NCBI GenBank assembly: GCA_013816485.1
Contig: JACDEI010000030.1
Coordinates: 1 to 61,520, forward strand
From: Planctomycetota bacterium
GTDB lineage: Bacteria > Planctomycetota > UBA11346
Length of the DNA stretch: 61,520 nt
Direction of reading: 5' to 3'
Shown here: piece after piece, positions 44,811 through 55,700 of the stretch
Numbering within the stretch: position 1 is the first letter of the stretch
Layout of the letters: every line of letters starts with the position of its first letter
Program-made: the position numbers and the translations under genes
The notes under the pieces: model-generated
The model's input: only the letters and a program-made list of their open reading frames with translations
Database searches by the model: none
What the model was told of the DNA's origin: nothing

Positions 44811-47800
44811 ATGCGCCATGCCTCATTTTTCTTCGACGCATCCAGAAGCGGGCGACTGTGCGCTCTGGTATCGGAGCTGCTGGCGCTGCTGGCGCTGCTG
44901 ACGCTGCTGGCCTGGTCACCAGCACTCGAAGCGGTTGAACCCTCCCCCACGGTCGGCTGGGAAGCCGCCCTTCTGCCGGAATGGGCCTCGCCAGTTCCAC
45001 CCGAGGCGCTGGTCGTCGATGGCCCGGCCGAGATCCGCTGGATGCCGAAGCCGTTCGCCTTCACCCCAGGGCGGTCGGTACGCTTCATCGACTTCGCTGC
45101 GGGCGACGATGGGAAAGACGGCCTGACGCAGGCGACGGCATGGCGCCATCATCCGTGGGATCCCGCGGCCGGCGGCAGCGCGGCGGCGGGCAATGGTGTC
45201 CACACCTACGTCTTCAAGCGCGGCGTGATCTACCGTGGCCAGTTGATCGGCACGCAGTCCGGCACGGCGGATGAGCCGGTGCAGTTGACCAGCGATCCGG
45301 CCTGGGGCACGGGCGAGGCCGTGATCGCCGGCTCACTCGGAATCACCAGTGGTTGGACGCAGGCCACCGCCGCAGCCTCTAAGACCACGGGCATGCCCAC
45401 GGTCGCAGCGGGACGACTGTGGTCGGTGACCTTGCCCGGCGCGCAGGTGCCGCGGGCGCTGTGGCGGCTGATGGCCGACGGCACCCGCCAGCGCTTGCCG
45501 CTGGCGCGCTGGCCGGATTGGAACATCGAACATCCCTACAACCACTTCACCCAGTGGTTGCGCGTCCAACGCGTCGAGAAGGGCTGGCCGAGCACCACCA
45601 TATTTGCGCCGAAGGTGCTCACCGCGCCAGAGAAGGATGCCTACCGCGGCGCCACCGTGTGGATGGATCACGCCAATACCTCGGGCGAGTTCTCGATCAT
45701 GGGGCCGCTGCCCGCGGCCGCGGCCAGCTACAATCCAGAGAAGGGCAGCCTGCGTATCCTCATCGATCACCCGCGCCGCCACCCCAACGCCAACGCGCCG
45801 TTCTTCCTGGAAAACCTGCCGCGCTTCCTCGATCAGCCCGATGAGTGGTGGTTCGATGCCAAGGAATCCCGCTTGTGGCTGCGGCTGGCGGACGGCAACG
45901 ATCCCAACGCCAGCGTGCTCGAGGCGGCACAGCACCAAGTCATCATCGATCTGCGCGACGTGAGTCGGGTGGTGATCAGCGGCCTCACCCTTACCGGCGG
46001 CAACTGCCCGGAGCTCACCAAGGCTCCGGGTGGCGGCGACTGGGAGCGGGTGATGCCGATCAGGCAGATGGCGGCGGTGCGCTTCTCCGGCGCGTGCCAC
46101 GACCTGACCCTGGCTAACCTCGCCATCATGCACAGCGCCGGCGCCGGCATCGTCAACTTGGTCACCGTTCAGGACCAGGTGCTTGAGCGCATCGACATCC
46201 GCGACAGCCGTTTTGCTGACCTCGACAACGGTGGCATCGACCTCAACCGGCGCAGCACCGCCATCAAGGGTCCGAGTGCCGTGCTGACCGACCTGCGCCT
46301 GTGGCGCAATCATTTCAGCGACATGGGACTGCGCTGCAGCCAGCCACAGGCCGGCCAAGGGATCAACCTGCAGGGCGTGTGGGTTGCCGACATCGCCGGC
46401 AACGTGGTCAAGCGTTCCGCCGCGCAGGGCATCAACGTGGTCGGCGGTGGCGGCGCTGCGCCGCTCGTGCGCATCCAGATTCGCCACAATCAAGTGGTCG
46501 ATACGCTGCTCCACAAAACCGACTTCGGCGGCATCGAGTTCTGGGGCAGCGGCCCGTGTTACGTCTATGGCAATATCTCGGCCAATCCGGTCGGTTTCGT
46601 CGCGCACCGCAACATCTATCACAAGAACGAGGCCTTCTACTTCGACCACGGGCTCAAGGGCTACTTGTTCAACAACCTCGGCTGGTCCGAGCGCCGCGCG
46701 GACGCCTACCGCGGCGTCATGGGGTCAACCTTCTTCAAGGAAGTGCGCAACCGCTGGAACCAGGCCTTCCACAATACCGCCTGCGATTTCCGTGGCATGC
46801 AGGCACATGAAGGTGCGCACGGCGATCAGCAACACTACCTCGGCAACCTCTTCCTCAATGGGGCGAACCACCTCTCGTTCTGGCGCCTCGATCAGGCGCA
46901 GGAGATCGCCTATGCCAACAACCTCGTCGCTGGTCCCTACCTGCAGATCTACAATCGCTGGCAGGGCGACAAGTTTTCGACCGCTGAGCAACTCAACGCG
47001 CGCCTTGCCGCTCAGTCAAACCATCTGAGCGACGCGGTCGGCTGGATCAGTGATGACCCGACGGTGCGGGATTCCGCCAAGCGCGACTTCCGGCCGAGTG
47101 ACACCTCGGCGGCGATTGATCGCGGAGTGAAGGTTTTCGTGCCGTGGAGTCTCGCCGCTACGGTGGGCGAATGGCATTTCCGCCTGCACCGCCGCGATCC
47201 CGCCACGGTCCTTGGCTACGACCTCTACGTCCAGGGATTCGCCGAGGGTAAGACCAGCCTGTACCAACTGCCGATGCCGGAGGAGGCCGAGCAGGACGAC
47301 GATCGCATTCCCGGCAACGACCTCAGCGGTGCTGGTTTCACCGCCGACGACTACGTCGTTGGACCGCTTGAGGATTGGGTGCGTGGAGCGCTGCGTTTCG
47401 ACGGCAAGCGTACCCTGGCCATGCCGCACGCGGGGCTGGTACGCGATTTCACCCTGACGCGCGACAAACAGCCGGTGGTCATTCCCGGCGGCGACCGCGC
47501 CACGGTGGAGATGCAGGACAACGCCTTCCTTATCGAGGCGGTGCTGCGCGTCGAACCGGGCCATCGCGGCGGCACCATCGCCGGCAAGATGGACGCGAAG
47601 GCGGGATATGCGCTCGGCCTGGATGATGCCGGCCGACTGCAACTCGCCCTACGCCACGATGGCCAGCAGGTGCTGACCGTAGCGCGCGTGTCGCTCGATG
47701 ATGGCCGCTGGCACCAGGTCCTGGCGGAGGTCGATCGGACTGCGCACGTCGTCCGCCTGTACATCGACGGCGTCGCTGTCGCTACCGGGCGCACCCCGGT

Positions 47801-48431
47801 CAGCGGAGTCTCGCTCGCCAATACCGCCGACTTCGTGGTCGGCGCCGGTTTCGCCGGTGCCATCGACTACCTGCGCGTGGCGCGCGGCACGCTCGCCGAC
47901 AGTCGCACCAGCATCAGCGAACTGATGTCCTGGCAGTTCAACGGCCCGGCGCTGCGCGATTTCACCGGTCGCGCCCCAACCGGTGGCCGCCGCGACATCG
48001 GCGCCATTGAGCATCCCACCGTCTCCGGCCAACAGGCCATCCGCTACACGCCGCCGGTGATCGCCGACGATCAGGTGGTGGACGACGCTCGCCAGATCAT
48101 CGCCCAGCCGTGGGGCTCGGTATCACTGCCCCGCGTGATCGTTCCCGGCAGCGCCTTCGACGTGGTGGTGTCGTTCGGTACCGAATCGATCGCCGGCCAA
48201 GCATTGCTCGGCGTCGATCTCGTCGTTGTTGGTGCCGAGCGCAAACCAACCGTCGTGGCTGCGGGTCCGCGGATCGCCGTGACCGCGGGCGTGACCACAC
48301 CCTACACCGTGCGCCTGCAGCCCCCCGCCGGCGTCGACCTGACAAAGGCGGTGGTGCGCATCGTCGCCTCGCGTGACGGTACGACCGCGGGCGCCGAGCA
48401 GTCGGCAGAGATCGCGGTGAAGCGACCCTGA
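44811..48431 (+). CDS. Secreted right-handed beta-helix protein with LamG domain
   Basis: 1206 aa with a signal peptide ending near residue 42. It contains a parallel beta-helix region (about 85-640; repeated N-x-V/I segments such as VVISGLTLTGGNC, LERIDIRDSRFADLDNGGID, VWVADIAGNVVKRSAAQGINVV, LVRIQIRHNQVVDTL) typical of polysaccharide lyases and glycan-binding helices. A LamG/concanavalin-like domain follows (about 895-1030; MQDNAFLIEAVLRVEPGHRGG, WHQVLAEVDRTAHVVRLYIDG), then a beta-sandwich tail. It likely attacks or binds an extracellular polysaccharide; the catalytic residues cannot be assigned. It is the presumed target of the divergent LacI regulator. Confidence 0.87.
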   Translation: MRHASFFFDASRSGRLCALVSELLALLALLTLLAWSPALEAVEPSPTVGWEAALLPEWASPVPPEALVVDGPAEIRWMPKPFAFTPGRSVRFIDFAAGDDGKDGLTQATAWRHHPWDPAAGGSAAAGNGVHTYVFKRGVIYRGQLIGTQSGTADEPVQLTSDPAWGTGEAVIAGSLGITSGWTQATAAASKTTGMPTVAAGRLWSVTLPGAQVPRALWRLMADGTRQRLPLARWPDWNIEHPYNHFTQWLRVQRVEKGWPSTTIFAPKVLTAPEKDAYRGATVWMDHANTSGEFSIMGPLPAAAASYNPEKGSLRILIDHPRRHPNANAPFFLENLPRFLDQPDEWWFDAKESRLWLRLADGNDPNASVLEAAQHQVIIDLRDVSRVVISGLTLTGGNCPELTKAPGGGDWERVMPIRQMAAVRFSGACHDLTLANLAIMHSAGAGIVNLVTVQDQVLERIDIRDSRFADLDNGGIDLNRRSTAIKGPSAVLTDLRLWRNHFSDMGLRCSQPQAGQGINLQGVWVADIAGNVVKRSAAQGINVVGGGGAAPLVRIQIRHNQVVDTLLHKTDFGGIEFWGSGPCYVYGNISANPVGFVAHRNIYHKNEAFYFDHGLKGYLFNNLGWSERRADAYRGVMGSTFFKEVRNRWNQAFHNTACDFRGMQAHEGAHGDQQHYLGNLFLNGANHLSFWRLDQAQEIAYANNLVAGPYLQIYNRWQGDKFSTAEQLNARLAAQSNHLSDAVGWISDDPTVRDSAKRDFRPSDTSAAIDRGVKVFVPWSLAATVGEWHFRLHRRDPATVLGYDLYVQGFAEGKTSLYQLPMPEEAEQDDDRIPGNDLSGAGFTADDYVVGPLEDWVRGALRFDGKRTLAMPHAGLVRDFTLTRDKQPVVIPGGDRATVEMQDNAFLIEAVLRVEPGHRGGTIAGKMDAKAGYALGLDDAGRLQLALRHDGQQVLTVARVSLDDGRWHQVLAEVDRTAHVVRLYIDGVAVATGRTPVSGVSLANTADFVVGAGFAGAIDYLRVARGTLADSRTSISELMSWQFNGPALRDFTGRAPTGGRRDIGAIEHPTVSGQQAIRYTPPVIADDQVVDDARQIIAQPWGSVSLPRVIVPGSAFDVVVSFGTESIAGQALLGVDLVVVGAERKPTVVAAGPRIAVTAGVTTPYTVRLQPPAGVDLTKAVVRIVASRDGTTAGAEQSAEIAVKRP

Positions 48432-48465
48432 TCGACACCGCCACACGTTATCACCGTGCCGAAAT

Positions 48466-49140
48466 TCACTGCGGAAGATGACGATCGTAGCCGCAGGCGA
48501 TCAAGGTGCGCACCGCTGCGGCGACATCCGCTGGGATCGACACCGGCGCATGCCAGCCGCGCTCGGGATAGAGACGTAGGCGTTCCGCGTCGCCCACCAG
48601 TTCATGAATGAGGTCGGCCACCGTCCGCCCAGGCGCCAAGTCGGCGGCGAACGGCACGCGTGCCCCGGCGCGCAGGGTGCGGACCTCCGGCCACTGCGCC
48701 GCCGCGGTGACCTGACCACGCAACAGCATGTTCGGCTTGGCCACCAGGATCAGCGAGCGTACGCCGTGCGATTCCAGCAACGGCCGTGAACGCGTGAGGT
48801 TCTCCGCGGTGTTGGTGGCAGTCGGCTCGATGATGAGCGCGGATTCCGGCAGGCCGAGCATCACTGCACGTTCAGCGAACGCCTGCGCCTCGCCGCGCGG
48901 AAAACGTCCTGCGGTGAAGTTGCCGCTGCCACCACTGAAGCACACCAGCTTCACCAGACCGGCGTTGAACAATTCGACGCAGCGGTCAGCCACACGCACA
49001 TCGTAGCTCCCGAGCCCGAGCGCCGCGTCGGCCGGAGTCAGCACATCCTCCGCCGCCTGCCAGTCCCACAGGCGGCGGGCAAGGCGCAGGTCGTCGTCGG
49101 TGACCGGGGAATGATGGGATGACAGAGGCGCATCGGTCAT
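48466..49140 (-). CDS. YdcF-like DUF218 family protein
   Basis: 224 aa, soluble. DUF218 motifs are visible: ALGLGSYDVRVADRCVELFNAG, LVCFSGGSGNFTAGRFPRGEAQAFAERA, IIEPTATNTAENL and ILVAKPNMLLRG. This matches E. coli YdcF, which binds S-adenosylmethionine, rather than the membrane-anchored SanA/ElyC branch. No signal or membrane helix is present. It is convergent with the beta-helix gene (34 nt apart) and not clearly tied to glycan use. Confidence 0.88.
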   Translation of the reverse strand: MTDAPLSSHHSPVTDDDLRLARRLWDWQAAEDVLTPADAALGLGSYDVRVADRCVELFNAGLVKLVCFSGGSGNFTAGRFPRGEAQAFAERAVMLGLPESALIIEPTATNTAENLTRSRPLLESHGVRSLILVAKPNMLLRGQVTAAAQWPEVRTLRAGARVPFAADLAPGRTVADLIHELVGDAERLRLYPERGWHAPVSIPADVAAAVRTLIACGYDRHLPQ

Positions 49141-49205
49141 GCTCGTGGTATCGCCGACGGGACGTCACCGCACAAGCTGCACACCCAGGCGCACTAGAAC
49201 CACGG

Positions 49206-51410
49206 TCACTTCTTGAACCCCGCCTCGGTGCCGGAGCGCTTGATCGCCGCGTCGACGATGGTGCCGGGCTTCCAGGCGTGGGCGATGGCGATGTCCCGCG
49301 CCACGTCCTTCACTTGGCCATGCAGATCGACCCAGCCGGTGCGGTTGAACAGCACCGGCTGGACATACTGCTGCACGTAGGTGTCAGCGTAGGACTGCCA
49401 GTGACGCGCTGCCGCCTCCAGGTGCGCGACCGCGCCAGCCTGTTGCTTGGTGTCGCCGGTACGGTCGAACAGGGCGAGGTCGCACGCGCCGCGGATCTTG
49501 GCCGCGTAGTAGCGACCCAGGTGCGCCATCGCTGCGATGTCGGTGAGTGTCGCGCGGTATTCCCCTGGGTTGCCGACCTCGCGTGCGGACAGGCGCGGCA
49601 ACGCAGCGAGGGCCGCGCCGGCGTTGGCGTCGAGCGTCGCGGCGATGTCGAGCGGTGAAGTCCCTTTCAGCGGCGTTCCGGACAGCAGCGCGGTGCGCCA
49701 TTCGATGATGTTGCGTACGTCGGCACCGGGCATGGTGCCGCCCTCGATGAAGTGGCGCACGGTATAGAATCCACTCTTGCGCCGGCAGGCTTCGGGGAAC
49801 CACTTGATGTCGATATCGCCCCAGAAGAACCGCGTGATCAACGGGAAGGTGCGCGAGGCTTCGGCCCATGCGACACTCAGCTTCGCCACGTCCGCGCCTG
49901 GGAATCGTGCGGCGATCAAGCGATGGAAGGTCGCCTCTGGCAATGTCGGGTCGAAGGCCAGTCGTCCCCACATGGCGAATGACAGCCACTGCTTCTGCAT
50001 CACCGTCGGACGCGTCGCGCCGACGTCCTTGCTCAGGAAGTCGCGCCCCCAGGTGTAGCCGTCGGGACCCATGTAGAAGCCGGCGATCTTCTCCGGGCCT
50101 GGAATCGCCGTGATGAACGCACGCGCGTAGTCGAGGTCGGCCCAACGGAAGCTGTAGACATCGTCGTTGCGCACCGTCAGCCAGCAGCGCAGGTCGGGCG
50201 ACAACAACGGCAGCACCGGATCGATGAAGCGCGGACGCGGGATCGAATACATGTGCGCGATAGCGTACTTGTAGCTGAGATCCAGCGTACACGGCAGCTC
50301 GGCGAATTCGCGGCGGATGTCGCTAAGGCCGGTCTGATGGAAACGATGGATCAGACGGAACGGCCGCTGAGGCGTGTCCTGCAAACCATCGCGGATGCCT
50401 TCGCCGTAGGTCTGCCACAACCACTGTTCCGCGCTGCGCCCACCAAGGTTATGCATCGCTTCACCCGCGGTGATGCCCAGGCCGGCGAGCAGCGGATAGG
50501 TGGTGATGGCTTCGCGTACACTAGCGCGAAAATACGCGATGGTCTTCGCGTCACCCTTGTCCTCGGTCAGGCCGTCCTTGCCCGCCGCGCCGTGCATGAA
50601 GACGTTCCAGGTGAACCAGTACACCGATACGCCGCGGTCGTGAGCGAGCTGCATGACCTCGCGCCAGAAGGTGATCTTCTCGTCGATGGTCAGGTGTTTC
50701 ACCACCTCGTGGCGGGCAAGCATTTCCGGCCTGACGAAGTTGTTGCCGTTATTGTCGAACTGCTCATCGAGCTTCGCTGTGGTGCGCCAGACATCATTAA
50801 GCGCCACACCTGGGAACTCCGGCACTTTCACGATGCTGGGGAAGGGATGCAGGCTCCACAATGAGATCACGTTGTAACGGTGGCGCGCCATGTCGTCGAA
50901 GAACTCGCGCCAGAAGGGCATGCTCCACACCTCGGGGATGTTGGCCTGCGCCGCATCGGCGGGGTCGGAGTAACTCGGCGTGCGCAGGTCGAGCGGGATG
51001 TTGAACTTGATACCGCGGTTCGCGATGTGCGGCGCGTGGTCGCTGTCGACGAGCGCGGTGATGGTGCCGGTGCGGATGGCCTCGGCGAGGTCAAGGCCGC
51101 CGTACATCGCGCCCGCCGGATCGGCGCCATGCACGGTGATGCGGCGCACACCGTCACTGGTCGACACGCGGATGGCATACGTCTGCGGCGTGACGGCGAC
51201 ACCTGCCGGCAGGCCGAGGGTGAGCGCCAGGTGCAACGTCGCGCCGTCTGCGGCCGGGCTCAGCCCACGCGCAGCGGCTTCGCGGGTGATCTCCTCCACC
51301 GCGAAGCGGCCGAGCGCGGCGGTTTCCGGTGTGGCGCTGATGGCGATGCGCTCCGCGGCGATGGCAGACAGGACCAGGGTGGCGAGGACGAGGATGCGCA
51401 AAACGAACAT
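49206..51410 (-). CDS. Exported GH20/GH67-like glycoside hydrolase family protein
   Basis: 734 aa from the ATG at 51410, with AGGAG upstream and a signal peptide (MFVLRILVLATLVLSAIAA); an upstream in-frame start exists. Residues about 20-130 are a GH20b/GH67-like N-terminal domain (HGADPAGAMYGGLDLAEAIR). The central TIM-barrel-like region has IANRGIKFNIPLDLRTPSY, ARHRYNVISLWSLHPFPSI and LGITAGEAMHNLGG, found in PVC/Bacteroidetes 'carbohydrate-binding / alpha-glucuronidase-like' proteins. A helical C-terminal domain follows. The substrate is unknown; uronic-acid or amino-sugar glycans are plausible. Confidence 0.78.
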   Translation of the reverse strand: MFVLRILVLATLVLSAIAAERIAISATPETAALGRFAVEEITREAAARGLSPAADGATLHLALTLGLPAGVAVTPQTYAIRVSTSDGVRRITVHGADPAGAMYGGLDLAEAIRTGTITALVDSDHAPHIANRGIKFNIPLDLRTPSYSDPADAAQANIPEVWSMPFWREFFDDMARHRYNVISLWSLHPFPSIVKVPEFPGVALNDVWRTTAKLDEQFDNNGNNFVRPEMLARHEVVKHLTIDEKITFWREVMQLAHDRGVSVYWFTWNVFMHGAAGKDGLTEDKGDAKTIAYFRASVREAITTYPLLAGLGITAGEAMHNLGGRSAEQWLWQTYGEGIRDGLQDTPQRPFRLIHRFHQTGLSDIRREFAELPCTLDLSYKYAIAHMYSIPRPRFIDPVLPLLSPDLRCWLTVRNDDVYSFRWADLDYARAFITAIPGPEKIAGFYMGPDGYTWGRDFLSKDVGATRPTVMQKQWLSFAMWGRLAFDPTLPEATFHRLIAARFPGADVAKLSVAWAEASRTFPLITRFFWGDIDIKWFPEACRRKSGFYTVRHFIEGGTMPGADVRNIIEWRTALLSGTPLKGTSPLDIAATLDANAGAALAALPRLSAREVGNPGEYRATLTDIAAMAHLGRYYAAKIRGACDLALFDRTGDTKQQAGAVAHLEAAARHWQSYADTYVQQYVQPVLFNRTGWVDLHGQVKDVARDIAIAHAWKPGTIVDAAIKRSGTEAGFKK

Positions 51411-51544
51411 GGGAACTCCTGGGCTTATTGGGCCTGATGCGACGACCAGGCGTGATTGGGCGCGCAACTTTCGCCAGGCTTCGGATGGTGTGTGACGCCG
51501 GAAACGCCACGTCAGTACCGCCGTATCGCACTGCGAGGTCTCCC

Positions 51545-52642
51545 ATGTCCCTGCTGCGTCCCATCCTGCTCGCCTGCTTCGCCCTCAGCTTGGTCGCTGG
51601 CGACCCGCCACCACGACAGACCACCGTGACCATCGTCGGCGAGGACTTCCATCTGAACGGCCAACCGACGTATCCTGGGCGCACCTGGAACGGCCACCGG
51701 ATCGAAGGCCTGCTGATGAACTCACGCATGGTCCAGGGTGTGTTCGACGACCTCAATCCCGAGACCGCCAAACGCTGGGCCTATGCCGACAGCGGAACGT
51801 GGGATGCCGAGCGCAACGTGCGCGAGTTCATTGCCGCGATGCCGGCGTGGAAGGCGCACGGGCTGCTGGCGTTCACCATCAACTTCCAGGGCGGTTCCCC
51901 CGAGGGCTATTCGCAGACCCAGCCGTGGATCACCGGCGCATTCGCCGAAGACGGTAGTCTGCGGCCGGCGTTCGCCGCGCGCATGGCACGCATCCTCGAT
52001 GCCGCGGACCAGCTCGGCATGGTGGTTATACTCGGTTACTTCTATTTCGGTCAGGACGAGCGCCTGCGCGACGAGGCAGCGGTCATCCGTGCTACCGACG
52101 AGGCCACCGCGTGGGTACTGGCCGGCGGCTGGCGCAACGTGCTGGTGGAGGTCAATAACGAGTGTGATGTGAAAAAGTACGACCACGCGATCCTGATGCC
52201 GGAGCGCGTCCATGAACTGATCGACCGAGTGCGCGGCATGCAGCGCGACGGTCGCCGCCTGCTGGTCGGCACCAGTTACGGCGGAGGCGCGATCCCGAAG
52301 GAGAACGTGGTACGCAGCAGTGACTTCCTGCTCATCCATGGCAACGGCGTCAAGGATCCCAAACGTATCACCGACATGGTGGCGAAAACCCGCGCGGTTC
52401 CCGGTTACCGGACCATGCCGATCCTGTTCAACGAGGACGATCACGAAAACTTCGACCAGCCGGAAAACAACTTCGCCAACGCCGTCGCTGCGCGTGCGTC
52501 GTGGGGCTGGTTCGATTACCGCCGCAAAAGCGAGGCACAGGTGGACGGTTACCAGAACCCGCCCGTGGATTGGGGCGTCTCCTCCGCGCGGAAGAAGGCG
52601 TTCTTCGCTTACGTGGCGGAAATCACCGGCAGCACACCATAG
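51545..52642 (+). CDS. Exported GH5-like cellulase-superfamily protein
   Basis: 365 aa from the ATG at 51545, preceded by GAGG, with a signal peptide (MSLLRPILLACFALSLVAG). The fold is a GH-A-type barrel: FTINFQGGSPEGY, LGMVVILGYFYFGQDERLRD, then the acid/base motif VLVEVNNECD (Asn-Glu) on strand 4 and the likely nucleophile in ILFNEDDHENF. Divergent from the GH20/67-like gene across about 135 nt and convergent with the 1299-aa gene across a perfect 30-bp hairpin. The substrate is unknown. Confidence 0.82.
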   Translation: MSLLRPILLACFALSLVAGDPPPRQTTVTIVGEDFHLNGQPTYPGRTWNGHRIEGLLMNSRMVQGVFDDLNPETAKRWAYADSGTWDAERNVREFIAAMPAWKAHGLLAFTINFQGGSPEGYSQTQPWITGAFAEDGSLRPAFAARMARILDAADQLGMVVILGYFYFGQDERLRDEAAVIRATDEATAWVLAGGWRNVLVEVNNECDVKKYDHAILMPERVHELIDRVRGMQRDGRRLLVGTSYGGGAIPKENVVRSSDFLLIHGNGVKDPKRITDMVAKTRAVPGYRTMPILFNEDDHENFDQPENNFANAVAARASWGWFDYRRKSEAQVDGYQNPPVDWGVSSARKKAFFAYVAEITGSTP

Positions 52643-52650
52643 ACCGGCCG

Positions 52651-52755
52651 TCCCCTGGGAGCGCGGACTTCAGTCTGCGCAGCCTTTGCAATGGGCGTCA
52701 CCGGACCATGAAAGCGTGGTTTGCGGCGCAGACTGAAGTCCGCGCTCCCAGGGGA
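52651..52755. repeat. Perfect 30-bp inverted repeat in a convergent gap
   Basis: The arms 52651-52680 and 52726-52755 are exact reverse complements over 30 bp (TCCCCTGGGAGCGCGGACTT...) with a 45-nt loop. They fill the gap between two convergent genes and end 6 nt before the stop of the next gene. A related but diverged copy is at 56814-56924. Confidence 0.95.
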
Positions 52756-52760
52756 CAGCC

Positions 52761-55700
52761 TCACTGAACAACGACGGTTGTCATCATGCCGGTGAGTGCG
52801 TCGCGCAGGTGCACGGTGAGTCCCGTGCCGTCCTCGGGAGCCAGCGGGAACATCACCGTGCCCGCACCGTCGGTGCCGGTGGTGACGTTGCGCACCAAGT
52901 GGCGCAGTGGCTTGCCATCGTTGCCACGCACCTCGACGTTGACGACGTGGCCGCTGATGGCCTTGGCGTCGCTCGCGATCTGCCAGGTCACCGTGAGATC
53001 ATCGTTGGCGGCCGCAGCTTTTGCCGTCAGGCCAGTGGTGCGGTAAGGCAGCACCGCGAGCGGATGACCGTCGCCGGCCTGCACGTTCACCGTGATCGTC
53101 CCGTTCGTCACTGGCAGGAGCTTGCCGCTGCGGCAGTCGACGATGGTGAGTTTGGCGGGATCGCCGAGAGCGGCGACGCCCACCTGCACCGCCTGGACTT
53201 CGGGACCAGCCTTGTCGTCGCGTTCGACGTAGGGAACGCCGTCAGCACCGACCACCTCGCGTGTACCAACCGGATCGCGCAGCAGGGTCAGGATGCGTGC
53301 ACCACCACCATTGTCGACGGCGTGCAGCACCGGCGTGGTGCCGGCCGATGGCGACAGCGTCACCCATGGTTTGGCACCGCTTTGGTCAAGCGCGACAGCG
53401 AGCGCCGCCCCATCAGTAAAACGCGTCAGACGTTTGGTGATGCTGTCGGACAACGCCGCGGGACGCAGGAATTCGTCGAGTTCCGGAGAGTCGGTGGCGA
53501 TGACCGCACCGCCCGCATCAAGCAGGTTGGTGACCGCTGACAACACCGGCAGATCGCCTTTTTTCTCACCACGGCCAAGAGCGATGGTCATGGGCAGGAC
53601 CAACGCGCGCACCTTGCGTTTGGCCAGTTCCCCCGCAGCGACCTGCTGTTCCGACACCAGCATCGGATCATATCCCGCCGCATAGAGCGCGTTCATCACC
53701 GTCGCCTCGGAGGACTTGAAGGCGTCGAACTTGCCACGCAGCCACGCGGCGCGTTGGCTGGTAGCACTCCACAACACAGCGACCGGCGAGAACCGACGCG
53801 TCGACTGCATGACCTGTTTGCCGATACCGCCGCGCATCTCGACGATGACGCGCTGGTAGTCCTTGCCGGAATTGCAGAATGTCAGGTCGTGGTTGCGCAG
53901 GCTGAACCACCAGAACATCGCCATGCCGTCGCCGCCAGCGAGCAGGTTCGACCACACTTGATGATCGACCGCGCGACCGCTGCGACCATAGGCACACCAC
54001 GGCGTGGCGCGCAGCTCCGGGCCCTGAAAACACAGGCGTTGCAGTTCCTGCCAGCGTCCGCCGTAGCCGCTCACCGCGCCGAGTTCCGGCGTCAGCCTGG
54101 CCCAGTCGATGCCGTTGAAGACCGCTTGTTCTTGCGTCCCCGACACGCTCAGACGCGCGGCGGGATCCTTGGTTTTGAGCGCGTCGCCGTAGAGGCGGAA
54201 CACGCCGGCCCAGGCGTCGTCGTTGTGGGCGCGCCAGGCGTTCCACACGGCTCCGTTTCCTGATTCCTTCGCCTCCGCACCGGTCACCGGGGTGATGGCA
54301 TCAAACGAGGTGATGCTGGTAGCGAAGGCGAGGTTGAGCGTCGCGATGTCGCCAAACTGCTTCCGCAGTTTGCCGCGGAACGCCGTGACGTTCGCCGCAT
54401 GTTCGTCGAGGTCGAACTCGGCGGTGTAGCTGGTCAGCGAGGTCTCGTCGGAGGTGATGTACGATAACGGGCCGTACGGACGGATCTTTTCCGCCATCGC
54501 TGCGGTCTTGCTCCGCTGCTCGTTGGCGAACTGCTGGTCGGCGAACGACGGTCGGCGCACCAGTGCCGCACGGTCCTTGGTTTCACGCCACTGCCGCATC
54601 TGCCCTTCCAGATCCTTTGCGTGCAGACCATCGGCAAAACCAACCGGATGCAGGCGCATGCTGCCACGCAGCAGGCGACGCCACTCCGTGGGATTCCCTG
54701 GGCTGACGGTGTTGCCCGACAGACCGAAGTCGCGCATGCGCGCCATCTCCACCTCGCTCAGGAAGGGCAGACCCTGCTCGTACCAGGTGAGCGTCTCGTA
54801 GTCGTCCCACACCGGCTTTGGCGAGACCACCACCTCGGCGCGGCCTTCGGCTACCAGTTTATCGCCGCGCTTGGCGAGCACGCGCACCAGCGCGATGGGC
54901 TGACGTACACGCGTGCTGGGGAACGACAGCGCGCCATCCTGCACCGCTGCGCTTGCCAAGGTGCGCCAACGACCGTCGCCGAGTTCGCCGAGCATCGCCG
55001 TCCACGTTGCGTCCTTCAGCCCATCAGGGATCACGATCTTTACGGTGATGGACGCGCCGGGATCGACGATCTGCGGAGCCTCCAGGGCAACGCGTTGGAA
55101 CTGCGGATCGGGATTGGCGAAGGCCAGTTCCCAGTCCGTCACCGCCCCCTGCGCATCCTTCCACTGGCGCACGGTGTACCACGGATCGGCGTGTTCACCG
55201 CCGACCGGCAGCACTGACGGTTGACCGCTGCGCGCCAGCGGACGGTTGGCCGCCCACAACGCCGCGCGGGACAACAGGGCGTACCAAGTCTCCCAGGAGC
55301 GATGCGCCGGACGGTCAGCCCAACCCTCCGCTGCGTCCATCAGCGGCGTCAGCGACCAACCGCGCGTGGCGAAGGTCACCACCCGGCCTTTGCCGACCTG
55401 ACGCACAGCGATGACCGGCACGTTGCGCGGAGCGAGGGTGACCAGGGCCTGCGCGCCTGGGGCCAGCTTGTACTGCTGGATTTGCATGCCCTTCTGCGGC
55501 AACGCGTCGAGCGGCACACCGGCGGTGATCGGATGCGGCTCCGCCAGTTGCCAGCGTTCGCCGTACTCGCGGCCGTCCTTCGGCTGACGGACGTTCCCAC
55601 CGTCATCGACCCAGTCGGCATCGGCATCGATCAGCGCACTCAGTGAACGCAAATCCTCCGGCCACGGCTGGCCACGTTCGCCGGTGAACGGCATCACCAG